Assembly (NCBI GenBank): GCA_027858965.1 | Contig: JAQIBS010000118.1 | Coordinates: 1-61,919 of the forward strand | Length of the DNA: 61,919 nucleotides | Direction of reading: 5' to 3' | Origin: Kiritimatiellia bacterium | GTDB lineage: Bacteria > Verrucomicrobiota > Kiritimatiellia > RFP12 > UBA1067 | Shown here: piece by piece, positions 52,765 through 61,515 of the stretch | How the letters are laid out: each line of letters opens with the position of its first letter | How positions within the stretch are numbered: the stretch's first letter is position 1 | Notes under the pieces: generated by a model | What the model saw: only the letters and a program-made list of their open reading frames with translations | Database searches by the model: none | Told to the model about the DNA's origin: nothing | Position numbers and translations under genes: made by a program

Positions 52765-53501
52765 GGGCTCTTCAGCAAACCTGGTTCAGGGAATTGTGGT
52801 CATTTCGCGGCTCTTTTTATAGCGGGACACCAGTTGCCGCCTTTTTGGCGGTTAGTGGTTGGTCTTTTGTGATGCTGTTACGCAGGGATGAGGGCGGCAT
52901 ATCACAGTTGCAGAGTGTCTGGGGATGTGCGGTAGCTCCCTGGTTGCCGATCCTGTGCTCTCTTTTAACAATGCGTTTGTTTGCGGTGGAGCGTTCCAGC
53001 GGTATGATTGAGTTGCTGATGGCTTCACCGGTTCGAGAAAGAGATCTAGTATTAGGCAAGTTCCTCTCATCGCTGACTTTAGTGGCGTTGGCACTGTTCT
53101 GTTCTATGATATTTCCGGTATTTATACTACCTCGAATCTCTGAACCGCTGCGTGAATGTATTCAACCGGTTGCGTTTATGGCTACCTTTGGGATACTTTT
53201 ACTTCAATCTTGTGCCTGGTGTGCCGCAGGTACAATGATTTCAGTGCTGTATAGCAATCAGGCGGCAGCAGCTGTGACATCGCTGATTTTATGTAGCGGT
53301 ATGCCGATAGTTGTTTATTTCGGGATTCTGGTATGGATTCCATCTGTACGTACCGAGATGGCCTGGATGCCGCTGCTTGTTCACGTGGTGGATTTTTCAA
53401 CGGGCTTATTCTCGTCCGGGGTTTTTGTTTTTTACAGTGTGCTTTCAGTATTTTTTCTTTTTGCATGTTCTAAAGCGCTGGCCTTGCTACGGTTGCGTTG
53501 A
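52761..53501 (+). CDS. ABC-2 type permease
   Basis: A 246-aa membrane protein with six hydrophobic segments, the topology of ABC-2 permeases such as GldF. Opening RALQQTWFRELWSFRGSF and the conserved ERSSGMIELLMASPVRERDLVLGKFLSS segment between helices 2 and 3 fit the family. It overlaps the ATPase by 4 bp (ATGA). Confidence 0.9.
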   Translation: MRALQQTWFRELWSFRGSFYSGTPVAAFLAVSGWSFVMLLRRDEGGISQLQSVWGCAVAPWLPILCSLLTMRLFAVERSSGMIELLMASPVRERDLVLGKFLSSLTLVALALFCSMIFPVFILPRISEPLRECIQPVAFMATFGILLLQSCAWCAAGTMISVLYSNQAAAAVTSLILCSGMPIVVYFGILVWIPSVRTEMAWMPLLVHVVDFSTGLFSSGVFVFYSVLSVFFLFACSKALALLRLR

Positions 53502-53525
53502 TATAGGATGCTGGATATTTAACAG

Positions 53526-55016
53526 GTGAATAATTTGATTAAGACGAATAAATATAACAAGGTGAAATCACCACAGCGGAGGATGTTGAAAGCGACTTCG
53601 ATGCTGGCGGTATTATTTGGCGCGATCTTTTGTTTTCTGGTTATTGTTATAGGGTTCTGGTTTGATTACTCCTGGGAAATACCGGTAGGCAGTGTACGTG
53701 TTGTCTCTGAAAGAACACGTGATATTCTGGCGGATACTCAGGGACGGATCAGGATTACATGCTTTATGGACCGCAGGGATATTATGGCGCGACCTCTCTC
53801 CCGTTTATTGAGGGGACTTTCATCTGCGTCGCGCGGTGTGGCAGGTGCCGAGATTGATCTGGTGTATGTTGATCCACGTTGGGATATGTCTCGGTCGGCA
53901 CAGCTGGTTGCACGGGGCGTGCCGGAGAAATCGTTGGAGTTTGAGTATCAGCGGCGTAAGGTGGTGGTGACTCTGGACGATATGATTTCCGGTGATGCGA
54001 TTAATGTCGGGGGGGGAGGTAAGAATAGTATTTTTCGAGGGGAACGTGTTTGTGCTTCAGCTATATCGCGGTTGGCTTTGCCCCACAGGCAGCTGAAAAT
54101 ATGTTGGTTGCAAGGGCACTCCGAGGCGCGATTTGATGATTATGATGAGTTTCGGGGGTTCTCTGATATTGCTCATGATTTAAAACGTGATGGTTTTATA
54201 CTGGAAGGACTGACTTTGGCGGGTTTGCGTGAAATACCCTCTGAGTACAGTGTTCTTGTGATTGCTGGAGCCCGAAGAGAGATGACCTTAATAGAAGTTA
54301 ATCTGATTGAGCGTTATCTTAAACGCGGAGGTTGTTTGCTGTATCTGGTTGCAGCTCAGGTTACGACTGGATGCGAGCCTTTACTCAAGAGTTGGGGGAT
54401 AGAGGTTACCCCCTATATAGCGATTAGCGGCCAGACCTTAACTGGCAGTGATATTGTGATATCGTCCTTCTCTGAACATGAAATTACACGTAATCTGAAT
54501 AATGCTTCAATCGTTTTTGGTATGCCGACTTGTTTAAAGGTTCTTAACCTGAGCGGTAAGGATGACAGTGTTGATTTAACCCGCAGTATGCTGTTGGCGA
54601 AGAGTGATAAGGATGGATGGGGTGATTTGCATCCTGAGTCTTTTCCACGACGTTTTGACTCTACCTCTGAATTGGCTGGGCCTGTAGTCGTGGCGGCTGT
54701 GGCAGAGAGAGGTGGTCTTGTGTCGAGTGATGTTGCTTATAAACCGACCCGGATTTGTGTAATAGGTGATGTCGATTTTGTGATGAACAGGGCTCTCTCC
54801 GGAAGGGCTAATGCCAATCGTGATTTCTTTATGAATGCGGTTGGCTGGCTGGCGGGTGTCAGTATGGGTAGTTCGTCATCAATTGGAGGTGATGCCTCAC
54901 TTGCAACAGGATTTATGAGGAAGGATTGGATTTATGCGATGGCATGGTCGGTCCTCTTTGTTCCGTTGGGATTTTTTATTATATTCGGATGTATCTCTAT
55001 TCGAAAAAAACGGTAG
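53526..55016 (+). CDS. GldG-like ABC-system auxiliary protein
   Basis: A 496-aa protein with an N-terminal membrane helix (about 28-48), a large periplasmic part and a C-terminal membrane helix (MAWSVLFVPLGFFIIFGCI). The soluble part has the GldG/IFT52-type layout: RIRITCFMDRRD, KICWLQGHSEARFDD, YSVLVIAGARREMTLIEVNLIERYL. GTG start, no good ribosome-binding site; a coupled start from the permease is possible. It acts with the ABC ATPase and permease in an envelope process that is not defined in non-gliding bacteria. Confidence 0.85.
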   Translation: MNNLIKTNKYNKVKSPQRRMLKATSMLAVLFGAIFCFLVIVIGFWFDYSWEIPVGSVRVVSERTRDILADTQGRIRITCFMDRRDIMARPLSRLLRGLSSASRGVAGAEIDLVYVDPRWDMSRSAQLVARGVPEKSLEFEYQRRKVVVTLDDMISGDAINVGGGGKNSIFRGERVCASAISRLALPHRQLKICWLQGHSEARFDDYDEFRGFSDIAHDLKRDGFILEGLTLAGLREIPSEYSVLVIAGARREMTLIEVNLIERYLKRGGCLLYLVAAQVTTGCEPLLKSWGIEVTPYIAISGQTLTGSDIVISSFSEHEITRNLNNASIVFGMPTCLKVLNLSGKDDSVDLTRSMLLAKSDKDGWGDLHPESFPRRFDSTSELAGPVVVAAVAERGGLVSSDVAYKPTRICVIGDVDFVMNRALSGRANANRDFFMNAVGWLAGVSMGSSSSIGGDASLATGFMRKDWIYAMAWSVLFVPLGFFIIFGCISIRKKR

Positions 55017-55025
55017 AAATTTATA

Positions 55026-56867
55026 ATGGGAAACAAGAGAATAATAGTATTTTTTCTGAGTGGCATTTTGCTCTGTCTAGTGATTTTAATTGCCGGTCGT
55101 AACAGCAGGCGGGTGCTGGTTGTGCCTGATGAAAGCTCGTTTCTGTTGCTTAAGGATATATTTGATGATCTCTCTTCCATTGTGATTGAGCGTGAAGGTC
55201 AGCGTATTGAGATGCAAAGGAATGGTTCACGCTGGAAAATGTTGGCTCCAGTGGAAGCTAGTGTTGATCAAGGGGCTCTTGCCCGTTTGATGAATGGCTT
55301 TGATAGTGTTGTGGTTAATGATCGTCTCAGCTATGATGAAATAAAAAAACGCGGGTTGTCGGTGGTGGATTACGGTCTTTATCCGGCCCGGGCACGTGTA
55401 ATTTTCAAGAGTCCAAAGAGGAATATCACCATTTTGATTGGCGCTTTTTCTGCAATCGGTGACGAGGTTTATGTCAGAAAAAACAAGTCGGAGCAGGTTT
55501 TGGTGGTGCCACGTGCAGTTTATGATGTAATTCCTGAGGATGCTAATGCTTTGCGTTCACGAAGACTGATTGATTGTGATAGAACTTTGGTTAATTCAAT
55601 TGATATTCGACGGCCTGGATATCCCTTTATCAGGCTTGTGAAAGTGAGTGGGGCCTGGCGGATTGAACAGCCGCTCAATGTGCCTGCTTCTGCGCAGAGT
55701 GTTGATGATTTTCTGGATAATTTTTTTGGAGTTCGTGTTTTCCGATTTGCCTGGCCAACGCTGGATAATGTCATGGATGTTGCCGATTATGAATCGGCAC
55801 TTAAGATGCGAAAGGGGCTGTATGGACTGGATGATGAAACCGGTATAACTATTCATATTAATACCTTTGACGGAAGTTTTGAATCAAAGGTGATTATTGG
55901 TCACCGGTCAGAGAAGATTGGCGAGCCTGTTTATGCTTTACTGGATAATAGTGCTGCTATTGGAGCCATTTCGAACAGCTTTGCGGATGTAGTGAGCGTT
56001 ACTCCCTCTGATTTTCGCAGTATGCGGGTTTTTGAGGCTGTCGACTCTCCTGTAAAGCGTCTGCAATTAATTCATGGAAACGATCTGTTTGTTTTGAGCC
56101 AGACTAATGATTTGTGGCGGATTGATTCACCCGCCTCTGAACCAGTAGACCAGGAAGTTGTTCATCGGGCTATTGAAGAAATGATTGCTTTGGAAGCAGG
56201 GCGTATTGTGACGAAAACGCGACTGGATGAGTCTGCCGAGTTAGGCGGAGATATTAGTTATGTTGAGTTTCAGGCCGCGGATAGTGTTTCAGTGGTCTCT
56301 ATTAAGAAGGCCGATCTGTCGGGGACTTTATACGAGCTCTCTTTTGCGGATTCATCAGATCTTTTTTATGTGGATGGGAGTAATATGCCGCCTGCTATGA
56401 TTAAGAGACAAGCTGTACTGGATTTTCGTGATAGAACTTTGCTGTCTTTTCCGGTAGAGAGTATTAGCAGAGTGACGATAAAAAGATTTGGGGAAACAGC
56501 TCTCAGTGTTGAATATGTTAAGGATGATGAGGCCTGGCACCCTGTTGCCGGTGAGATTACGGGACCTCTGAATGTTGAAGCTTTTGAGCGGGTCTTGAAT
56601 CTCCTTAGTGGTTTCAGGGCTGATAAGGTTGTCAAGATCGGGATGTCGGTTGATGATGCCGCGTATTATGGTTTTAAAGAGCCCTGGCTTGAAATCAATC
56701 TTGATGTAAATATTGCAAGTGCAGTCAGAAAGACGTTGCTGGTTGGCCGGTCGGCCGGATCGAATCTTCGGTATGTAATGGTTCGGGGTGATCAGAGTAT
56801 CTTTACGGTTGAAGAGCAAAGACTGAGTGTTTTGACAGAAGGTCTGTTTATTGGTAATAGCAAATAA
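55026..56867 (+). CDS. DUF4340 protein of the ABC/GldG operon
   Basis: A 613-aa protein with one N-terminal membrane helix (about 5-22) and an extracytoplasmic part made of repeated DUF4340-like units: IVIEREGQRIEMQRNGSRWKM, VKVSGAWRIEQPLNVPAS, VKRLQLIHGNDLFVLSQTNDLWRI and VTIKRFGETALSVEYVKDDEAWHPV. Each has the W-(K/R)-(I/M) pattern. Found almost always behind GldG-like genes. It starts 9 bp after that gene. Confidence 0.85.
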   Translation: MGNKRIIVFFLSGILLCLVILIAGRNSRRVLVVPDESSFLLLKDIFDDLSSIVIEREGQRIEMQRNGSRWKMLAPVEASVDQGALARLMNGFDSVVVNDRLSYDEIKKRGLSVVDYGLYPARARVIFKSPKRNITILIGAFSAIGDEVYVRKNKSEQVLVVPRAVYDVIPEDANALRSRRLIDCDRTLVNSIDIRRPGYPFIRLVKVSGAWRIEQPLNVPASAQSVDDFLDNFFGVRVFRFAWPTLDNVMDVADYESALKMRKGLYGLDDETGITIHINTFDGSFESKVIIGHRSEKIGEPVYALLDNSAAIGAISNSFADVVSVTPSDFRSMRVFEAVDSPVKRLQLIHGNDLFVLSQTNDLWRIDSPASEPVDQEVVHRAIEEMIALEAGRIVTKTRLDESAELGGDISYVEFQAADSVSVVSIKKADLSGTLYELSFADSSDLFYVDGSNMPPAMIKRQAVLDFRDRTLLSFPVESISRVTIKRFGETALSVEYVKDDEAWHPVAGEITGPLNVEAFERVLNLLSGFRADKVVKIGMSVDDAAYYGFKEPWLEINLDVNIASAVRKTLLVGRSAGSNLRYVMVRGDQSIFTVEEQRLSVLTEGLFIGNSK

Positions 56868-56883
56868 AAAAAAAGGTGAGGCT

Positions 56884-57519
56884 ATGGCAAGAAGACTGGT
56901 TACGGTTGAGATATCACTTGTTGGTTGTTCGCTGACAAAAACATTGAATGGACGTAAGAAAGAAAGCGCGCACCTGCTTCAGTCATCTCTTATCTGGCCA
57001 CGTGCGGGGATAGCCTCTCGTAAATATACATCCAAGGTTGAGTTGATCGCGGGTCAGGTCGATATGAGTGGGGCGAGCTGGTGTCGGACAATTATATTTA
57101 AAGAGAATGTAGAATCATATTTTGGTTTTGCGGTTGAGCTGACTGAGGCAATGGAAAATGAGGCGCTAGAGGAATTTCTTCGGTTTATGGCCGGAGTTGT
57201 TCTTGGTCTTGGAGCTGATGTGGTTGAAGACACCGTCAAGCCAGGAGGTGAGATTGTGGCTGCCCCGATTAGCTTCTTTGCGAAAAAAGTGAAGTCAATG
57301 CCTGATCCCTCTATGATTGCCTCTGGGATTATTGATCTTTGTGTGGATGATATTCCGCTTAAGGGGACAAAGCTGATCTCTATTGCTTTGCATTCTCCAC
57401 GTGAAGTGGTTAAGAGATCCCGGCGTACGATAAATAAAAAAATCAAGGTGATCAAAAAGGTGCTTGTGAAAAAAGGTGAACCTAATGGAGAGCTCACCCT
57501 TGCAATCAGACGTCTATAG
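56884..57519 (+). CDS. Unknown protein ending the ABC/DUF4340 operon
   Basis: A 211-aa soluble protein, beta-rich in its first half (RRLVTVEISLVGCSLTKTL, KVELIAGQVDMSG) and basic in its tail (KRSRRTINKKIKVIKKVLVKK). No signal peptide. I do not recognise it. The ATG follows GGTGAGG and is 16 bp behind the DUF4340 gene, so it is the last gene of that operon. Confidence 0.75.
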   Translation: MARRLVTVEISLVGCSLTKTLNGRKKESAHLLQSSLIWPRAGIASRKYTSKVELIAGQVDMSGASWCRTIIFKENVESYFGFAVELTEAMENEALEEFLRFMAGVVLGLGADVVEDTVKPGGEIVAAPISFFAKKVKSMPDPSMIASGIIDLCVDDIPLKGTKLISIALHSPREVVKRSRRTINKKIKVIKKVLVKKGEPNGELTLAIRRL

Positions 57520-57548
57520 ACGTTTATGCAGCTGGGATGAACAATTAA

Positions 57549-57778
57549 TTATTCTTCACGAAAAGTCGTCTGTTGAGGCTTTAGACTTTGGGCTATAGAC
57601 TTTAGGGTTTCTGCGAAATTATCCACTAGATACCGATAGGTTTACCCTGTTACGTACAGTATGTCCGGCCCGCAGGCGCAGAATGGTTAAAAATTTTAGC
57701 ACCTGGGTTGCGCACCCATCTATATCTGTTTTTCCTAAAGCCTAACAACCTAAAGTCTAAAGCCTTTTTTCACTCCGC
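57549..57778 (-). repeat. Dispersed ~230-bp element, copy B (inverted)
   Basis: The reverse complement of this segment lines up with copy A at 10919-11147 along its length. GGCTTTAGACTTTAGGTTGT and the block around CTGTACGTAAC and ATAATTTCGCAGAAA are the best conserved. The core hairpin of copy A is not conserved as such. On the minus strand the element begins about 20 bp behind the stop codon of the Na/Pi transporter gene, mirroring copy A. Confidence 0.85.
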
Positions 57779-57801
57779 GTCTCGCGCGGACCTGTTTTTT
57801 T
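57775..57801 (+). terminator. Plus-strand terminator-like hairpin
   Basis: CCGCG (57775-57779) pairs with CGCGG (57785-57789), followed by ACCTG and eight T. It would stop plus-strand transcripts coming from the operon ending at 57519. Confidence 0.45.
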
Positions 57802-59449
57802 ACTTCTCTCCTGCTATGGCTTCTGCAATATTCATTGCATGAGCCCGTATCTTTCTGTATGACTGCAGCATATCAATGATGACCAGCGTCTGTTGTGGAG
57901 AAGTCCCAGCATGTTCTATCTGGTTAAGGTGCTCTTCCCTGTACTGTTTTGCGGTAGTGACAATTTGACTGCCTTCGGAAGTGGCTCTGGTTAATATGTC
58001 GGTATTACTGCTTGCAAGCGCATCGCCTATAATTGATAGATAATGACATACCTTTGTATGAAGCATTTTGATATTAAGAATGTCATTTTTGGCGGTGCTT
58101 GAGTCCAGTTTAGCCAGACGGTCGCTCAGTTTTAAGAGAGTCATGATATAGTCACCGATAGATTCATATTCATCGGCGATGCGTAGTTGCCGTCGGCCCT
58201 CAGCAATGGTCTCTAAAGGGAGGTTTTTCTGCATGATTTTAGTTATGAACTCAACAATTTCTTTTTGCATTACATCCAGAATCTCTTCCCTGTGCAGCAG
58301 TTTTTTACGTAGTTGAGGGTCACGACCTGGTGTTTCAAGCTCATCGCCCATCCACATCATCATCTTATCCACGTTGCTACGCATTTTTAAAATAGCGTTG
58401 CCTGATTCCTGGATGGCAATCGAGGGCGTTTCGGCAAGACCTCCATCCAGATAGGTTAGATGTGGCACCTCTTTTTTTACTCTGCTGGGGACCAGTTTGA
58501 TCAGTAATTTGCAGAATATGCCGGTGACAGGGAGGAAGAGCAGGACGATTATAACGTTGAAAATTGTGTGTGAGAGCGCAATCTGCTTTCCGATATCTCC
58601 CACAAGTGCACCTGGCATGATTTTGTCAAGGAAGCTCATATACAGATAGAAGAAAGGAAAAATAACTGCAACGCCGATAATCTTGATTAAGATATGAGCG
58701 TATGCTGTGCGCTTGGCACCTGTTGTTGTGCCGAGAGCTGCCAGATAAGCCGTGATGGTTGTGCCAATGTTCTGGCCAAGCACCATGGCAACAGCGGTGC
58801 TGAAACCGATCACATTGGAGTTCGCAAGAAGAATGGTGATTGCGATAGTTGCTGAACTGGATTGCATAATTGCAGTGGTAAGTGAACCAACCAGAACGCA
58901 TTTAAATAGCCCCCAATAAGTTTCGGGATTAAATCTTGAGAACCACTCAATAAATGATGCACTCTCGCTGAGAGGACTCATGCCGTTCTTCATTACCGCC
59001 AGTCCAAAAAAGATCATTCCAATCCCTAAAAAGAACATGGATGTAAACTTAATCCGTTCATTTTTTGAAAACAGATAAAAGAAACCGGATATACCTAAAA
59101 TAATCAGACCGTGTTTTGTTACATGTAGGGCTACAATCCAGGCTGTAATAGTTGTTCCAATGTCGGCACCTAGAATGACACCTATTGATTGCTGGAGAGT
59201 CATTAACCCTACATTGACCATTGAGATGGCCATGACTGCGGTCACTGAGCTGGATTGGATTAGACAAGTTACCGCTGTTCCGGTTGCGCAGGCTCCTATG
59301 CGGTTGTCTGTGACGGTGGCAATCATACGCCTGAGGCGATTGCCGGCTATGGCCTGCATGCCATCCGACATATAACTCATTCCCAGTAGAAATATACACA
59401 AACCTCCGATTATTCCTGATAGCATCTCGAAAACTTGAGTAAATCCCAC
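57800..59449 (-). CDS. Na/Pi cotransporter with PhoU-like domain
   Basis: A 549-aa protein. Eight to nine membrane helices in residues 1-310 carry the duplicated Na_Pi_cotrans motif: CLIQSSSVTAVM in the first half and IMQSSSATIAIT in the second (QSSS binds phosphate and sodium in this family). The C-terminal 200 residues form helical PhoU-like repeats (RSNVDKMMMWMGDE onward). The GTG start follows AGAGGTGG at proper spacing. It is a paralogue of the next gene. Confidence 0.93.
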   Translation of the reverse strand: MGFTQVFEMLSGIIGGLCIFLLGMSYMSDGMQAIAGNRLRRMIATVTDNRIGACATGTAVTCLIQSSSVTAVMAISMVNVGLMTLQQSIGVILGADIGTTITAWIVALHVTKHGLIILGISGFFYLFSKNERIKFTSMFFLGIGMIFFGLAVMKNGMSPLSESASFIEWFSRFNPETYWGLFKCVLVGSLTTAIMQSSSATIAITILLANSNVIGFSTAVAMVLGQNIGTTITAYLAALGTTTGAKRTAYAHILIKIIGVAVIFPFFYLYMSFLDKIMPGALVGDIGKQIALSHTIFNVIIVLLFLPVTGIFCKLLIKLVPSRVKKEVPHLTYLDGGLAETPSIAIQESGNAILKMRSNVDKMMMWMGDELETPGRDPQLRKKLLHREEILDVMQKEIVEFITKIMQKNLPLETIAEGRRQLRIADEYESIGDYIMTLLKLSDRLAKLDSSTAKNDILNIKMLHTKVCHYLSIIGDALASSNTDILTRATSEGSQIVTTAKQYREEHLNQIEHAGTSPQQTLVIIDMLQSYRKIRAHAMNIAEAIAGEK

Positions 59450-59587
59450 TATATACCACCTCTGTTGTGCACAACTCTTTTAAAGCAAAAAAATAAACTC
59501 ATTATTATGAACAGGTAGAAAATTTAACACAATTCTCATAATTAGACAAGAGGGGGATGGGTGGATTATGCTGTCATGTAGTCATTC

Positions 59588-61291
59588 TTAGCTTTTTTTC
59601 TCGCCGCTGATTGTTTCTCCAATATTCAGGAGATTTTCTCTTATACGGGTATAGGCACTCAGCATATCCATACAGGATACGATTTTCATGGCATTGGCTG
59701 ATTTGGTTTCCAGCCTTGTCATCTGAGTATTTCGTGTTTCCTGAATCAAAGCTTTTATGTTGGCGGATTGTGAGCCAATGTGAATCAAGTGACTGGGCGC
59801 TTCGGAAATATCGCAGTTTATCGCATCATCAATGCATTTGCAGAATAATGTTATCTGGTCATGAACCGCCAATAGTTCAGCGCGCCCCTTGTCTGAGATA
59901 TCCAGCTTGTTCCTGCGCATGCGCAACAGCATCTTAAGAAGTGATGCCACCTCATCGCTGATCGACTCAAATTCATCTGTTACGCGTAGCAGAACCCTTG
60001 CCCTGCTGGCGATATCCTGTTGCAGGTGTCCTGTCATGACATGTCCCAGGAAGTCGGTGATTTCACGCTGAATGTTATCCAGAATGTCCTCTCGGTGAAA
60101 AATATGCTGTTCCATCTCTTCGTCAATCGCTCCCTCGAGTAGCTTGCGATAGGTGTCGAGCAGGTCAATATTGCTCTCTCCCATGAAGGTCACTTCTTTT
60201 GCTGCCTGTTCTAACGCCAGCACCGGGGTTGCTATTACCCGGTCGTCAAGAATGGTCAGTCGAGGGATCTCTTTAACGGGTGCATCAGGTACCAATTTGC
60301 GGATCAGATTGGCAAACTGATTAACAAATGGGATGAAGAGTAAGGTGTTTAGAAGGTTAAATCCGGTATGGAGGTATGCCATTGGGGCTGCTACATACGG
60401 ATATGAAGTAGAGCCGTTGGCAGGGTCAATAACTGCCTTGGTTATGCTAGGAAATAAACCGTTCATCATCGGAATAATTAATGGCAGGAAGAACGGTGTT
60501 ATTAGTGCAACACCAATGATATTGAACAAGGTATGCGCGAGTGCCGCTCGTTTTGCCTCTGTAGTACCGCCTAATGAGGCCAGCCATGCGGTCAGCGTCG
60601 TGCCTATATTCATGCCCAGCACTGAGGCTGCTGCAGTATCAAAACCGATAACGCCAGTTCCCGCCAGAGTCATGGTTATGGCGGTTGTGGCCGATGAAGA
60701 CTGGATTACCGCTGTGAAGACTGCACAGAGAGTGATGCATTTAATAAGTCCCCATGCGCTGGTGGCCTGGAAAATCGCAAACCAGCCAATGACCGCTTCA
60801 TCCTTGGAGATAGGTTTCATTCCCGATTTCATCATATAAAGACCGAAGAATATAAACCCGAGCCCGAGAAAGGTCAGCCCCAGCGTGCGAATACGTTCCC
60901 TTTTTGCAAACAGATGAGCCATTGCTGAAACGGCGATCATACCCAGCCCCAACTTTTCGGCCGAGGGAATGATTGCGATTAGCCAGGCGGTGGCGGTTGT
61001 ACCGATGTTGGCACCGATAATCACATTGATTGCCTGCGATAGGGTCATCAGGTTGGTACTGACAAATCCAACAACCATAGCCGTAACAATAGAACTTGAT
61101 TGAACAATTGCGGTAACAAACGACCCGGTGCAGACGCCGGCAAAACGGTTTGTTGTGGCAGTGGCCACGAGTTTCCGTAGCTTATTGCCCGCGATAGCCT
61201 GAAGGCCTTCGGAGAGATGTTTCATGCCCAGCAGAAATAATCCAAGCCCGCCTGAAACTTTCAGAATAACTAAAACAGCATCAATTGTCAT
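59588..61291 (-). CDS. Na/Pi cotransporter with PhoU-like domain
   Basis: A 567-aa paralogue of the preceding transporter with the same architecture: QSSS motifs in AIVQSSSIVTAM and AVIQSSSATTAIT, and a C-terminal PhoU-like helical domain from about residue 360. AAAGGA precedes the ATG. The two genes are 138 bp apart on the minus strand; this one is upstream. Confidence 0.93.
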   Translation of the reverse strand: MTIDAVLVILKVSGGLGLFLLGMKHLSEGLQAIAGNKLRKLVATATTNRFAGVCTGSFVTAIVQSSSIVTAMVVGFVSTNLMTLSQAINVIIGANIGTTATAWLIAIIPSAEKLGLGMIAVSAMAHLFAKRERIRTLGLTFLGLGFIFFGLYMMKSGMKPISKDEAVIGWFAIFQATSAWGLIKCITLCAVFTAVIQSSSATTAITMTLAGTGVIGFDTAAASVLGMNIGTTLTAWLASLGGTTEAKRAALAHTLFNIIGVALITPFFLPLIIPMMNGLFPSITKAVIDPANGSTSYPYVAAPMAYLHTGFNLLNTLLFIPFVNQFANLIRKLVPDAPVKEIPRLTILDDRVIATPVLALEQAAKEVTFMGESNIDLLDTYRKLLEGAIDEEMEQHIFHREDILDNIQREITDFLGHVMTGHLQQDIASRARVLLRVTDEFESISDEVASLLKMLLRMRRNKLDISDKGRAELLAVHDQITLFCKCIDDAINCDISEAPSHLIHIGSQSANIKALIQETRNTQMTRLETKSANAMKIVSCMDMLSAYTRIRENLLNIGETISGEKKS

Positions 61292-61402
61292 TGTGAAATC
61301 CTTTAACTCTTCTTGTCGTCATGAAATGATATCGCAATTTTAACAAAACCCAAACACAAAGGGAAGAAGGTGTGGCTTATCTAACGAAATCCTAACAATA
61401 AA

Positions 61403-61510
61403 CTAAAGCAGCAGAGCCATAAAAGTCAGTACGGCACTCTCCGTTGGCTTCCAAATGCTCCAGTCAATAGAGAATATGGTGCCGCTGGGTGTCTGGATTT
61501 TGATAGGCAT
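61403..61510 (-). CDS. Possible 35-aa peptide behind the deoxyribosyltransferase gene
   Basis: A 35-codon frame starts with ATG (61508-61510), 5 nt after the stop codon of the gene at 61516. It reads MPIKIQTPSGTIFSIDW and ends FMALLL. Its stop codon is supplied by the CTAAAGCAGCAGAGCC repeat (61403-61418), so it may be the 5' end of a longer gene cut by that repeat. Confidence 0.35.
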   Translation of the reverse strand: MPIKIQTPSGTIFSIDWSIWKPTESAVLTFMALLL

Positions 61511-61515
61511 AATAA

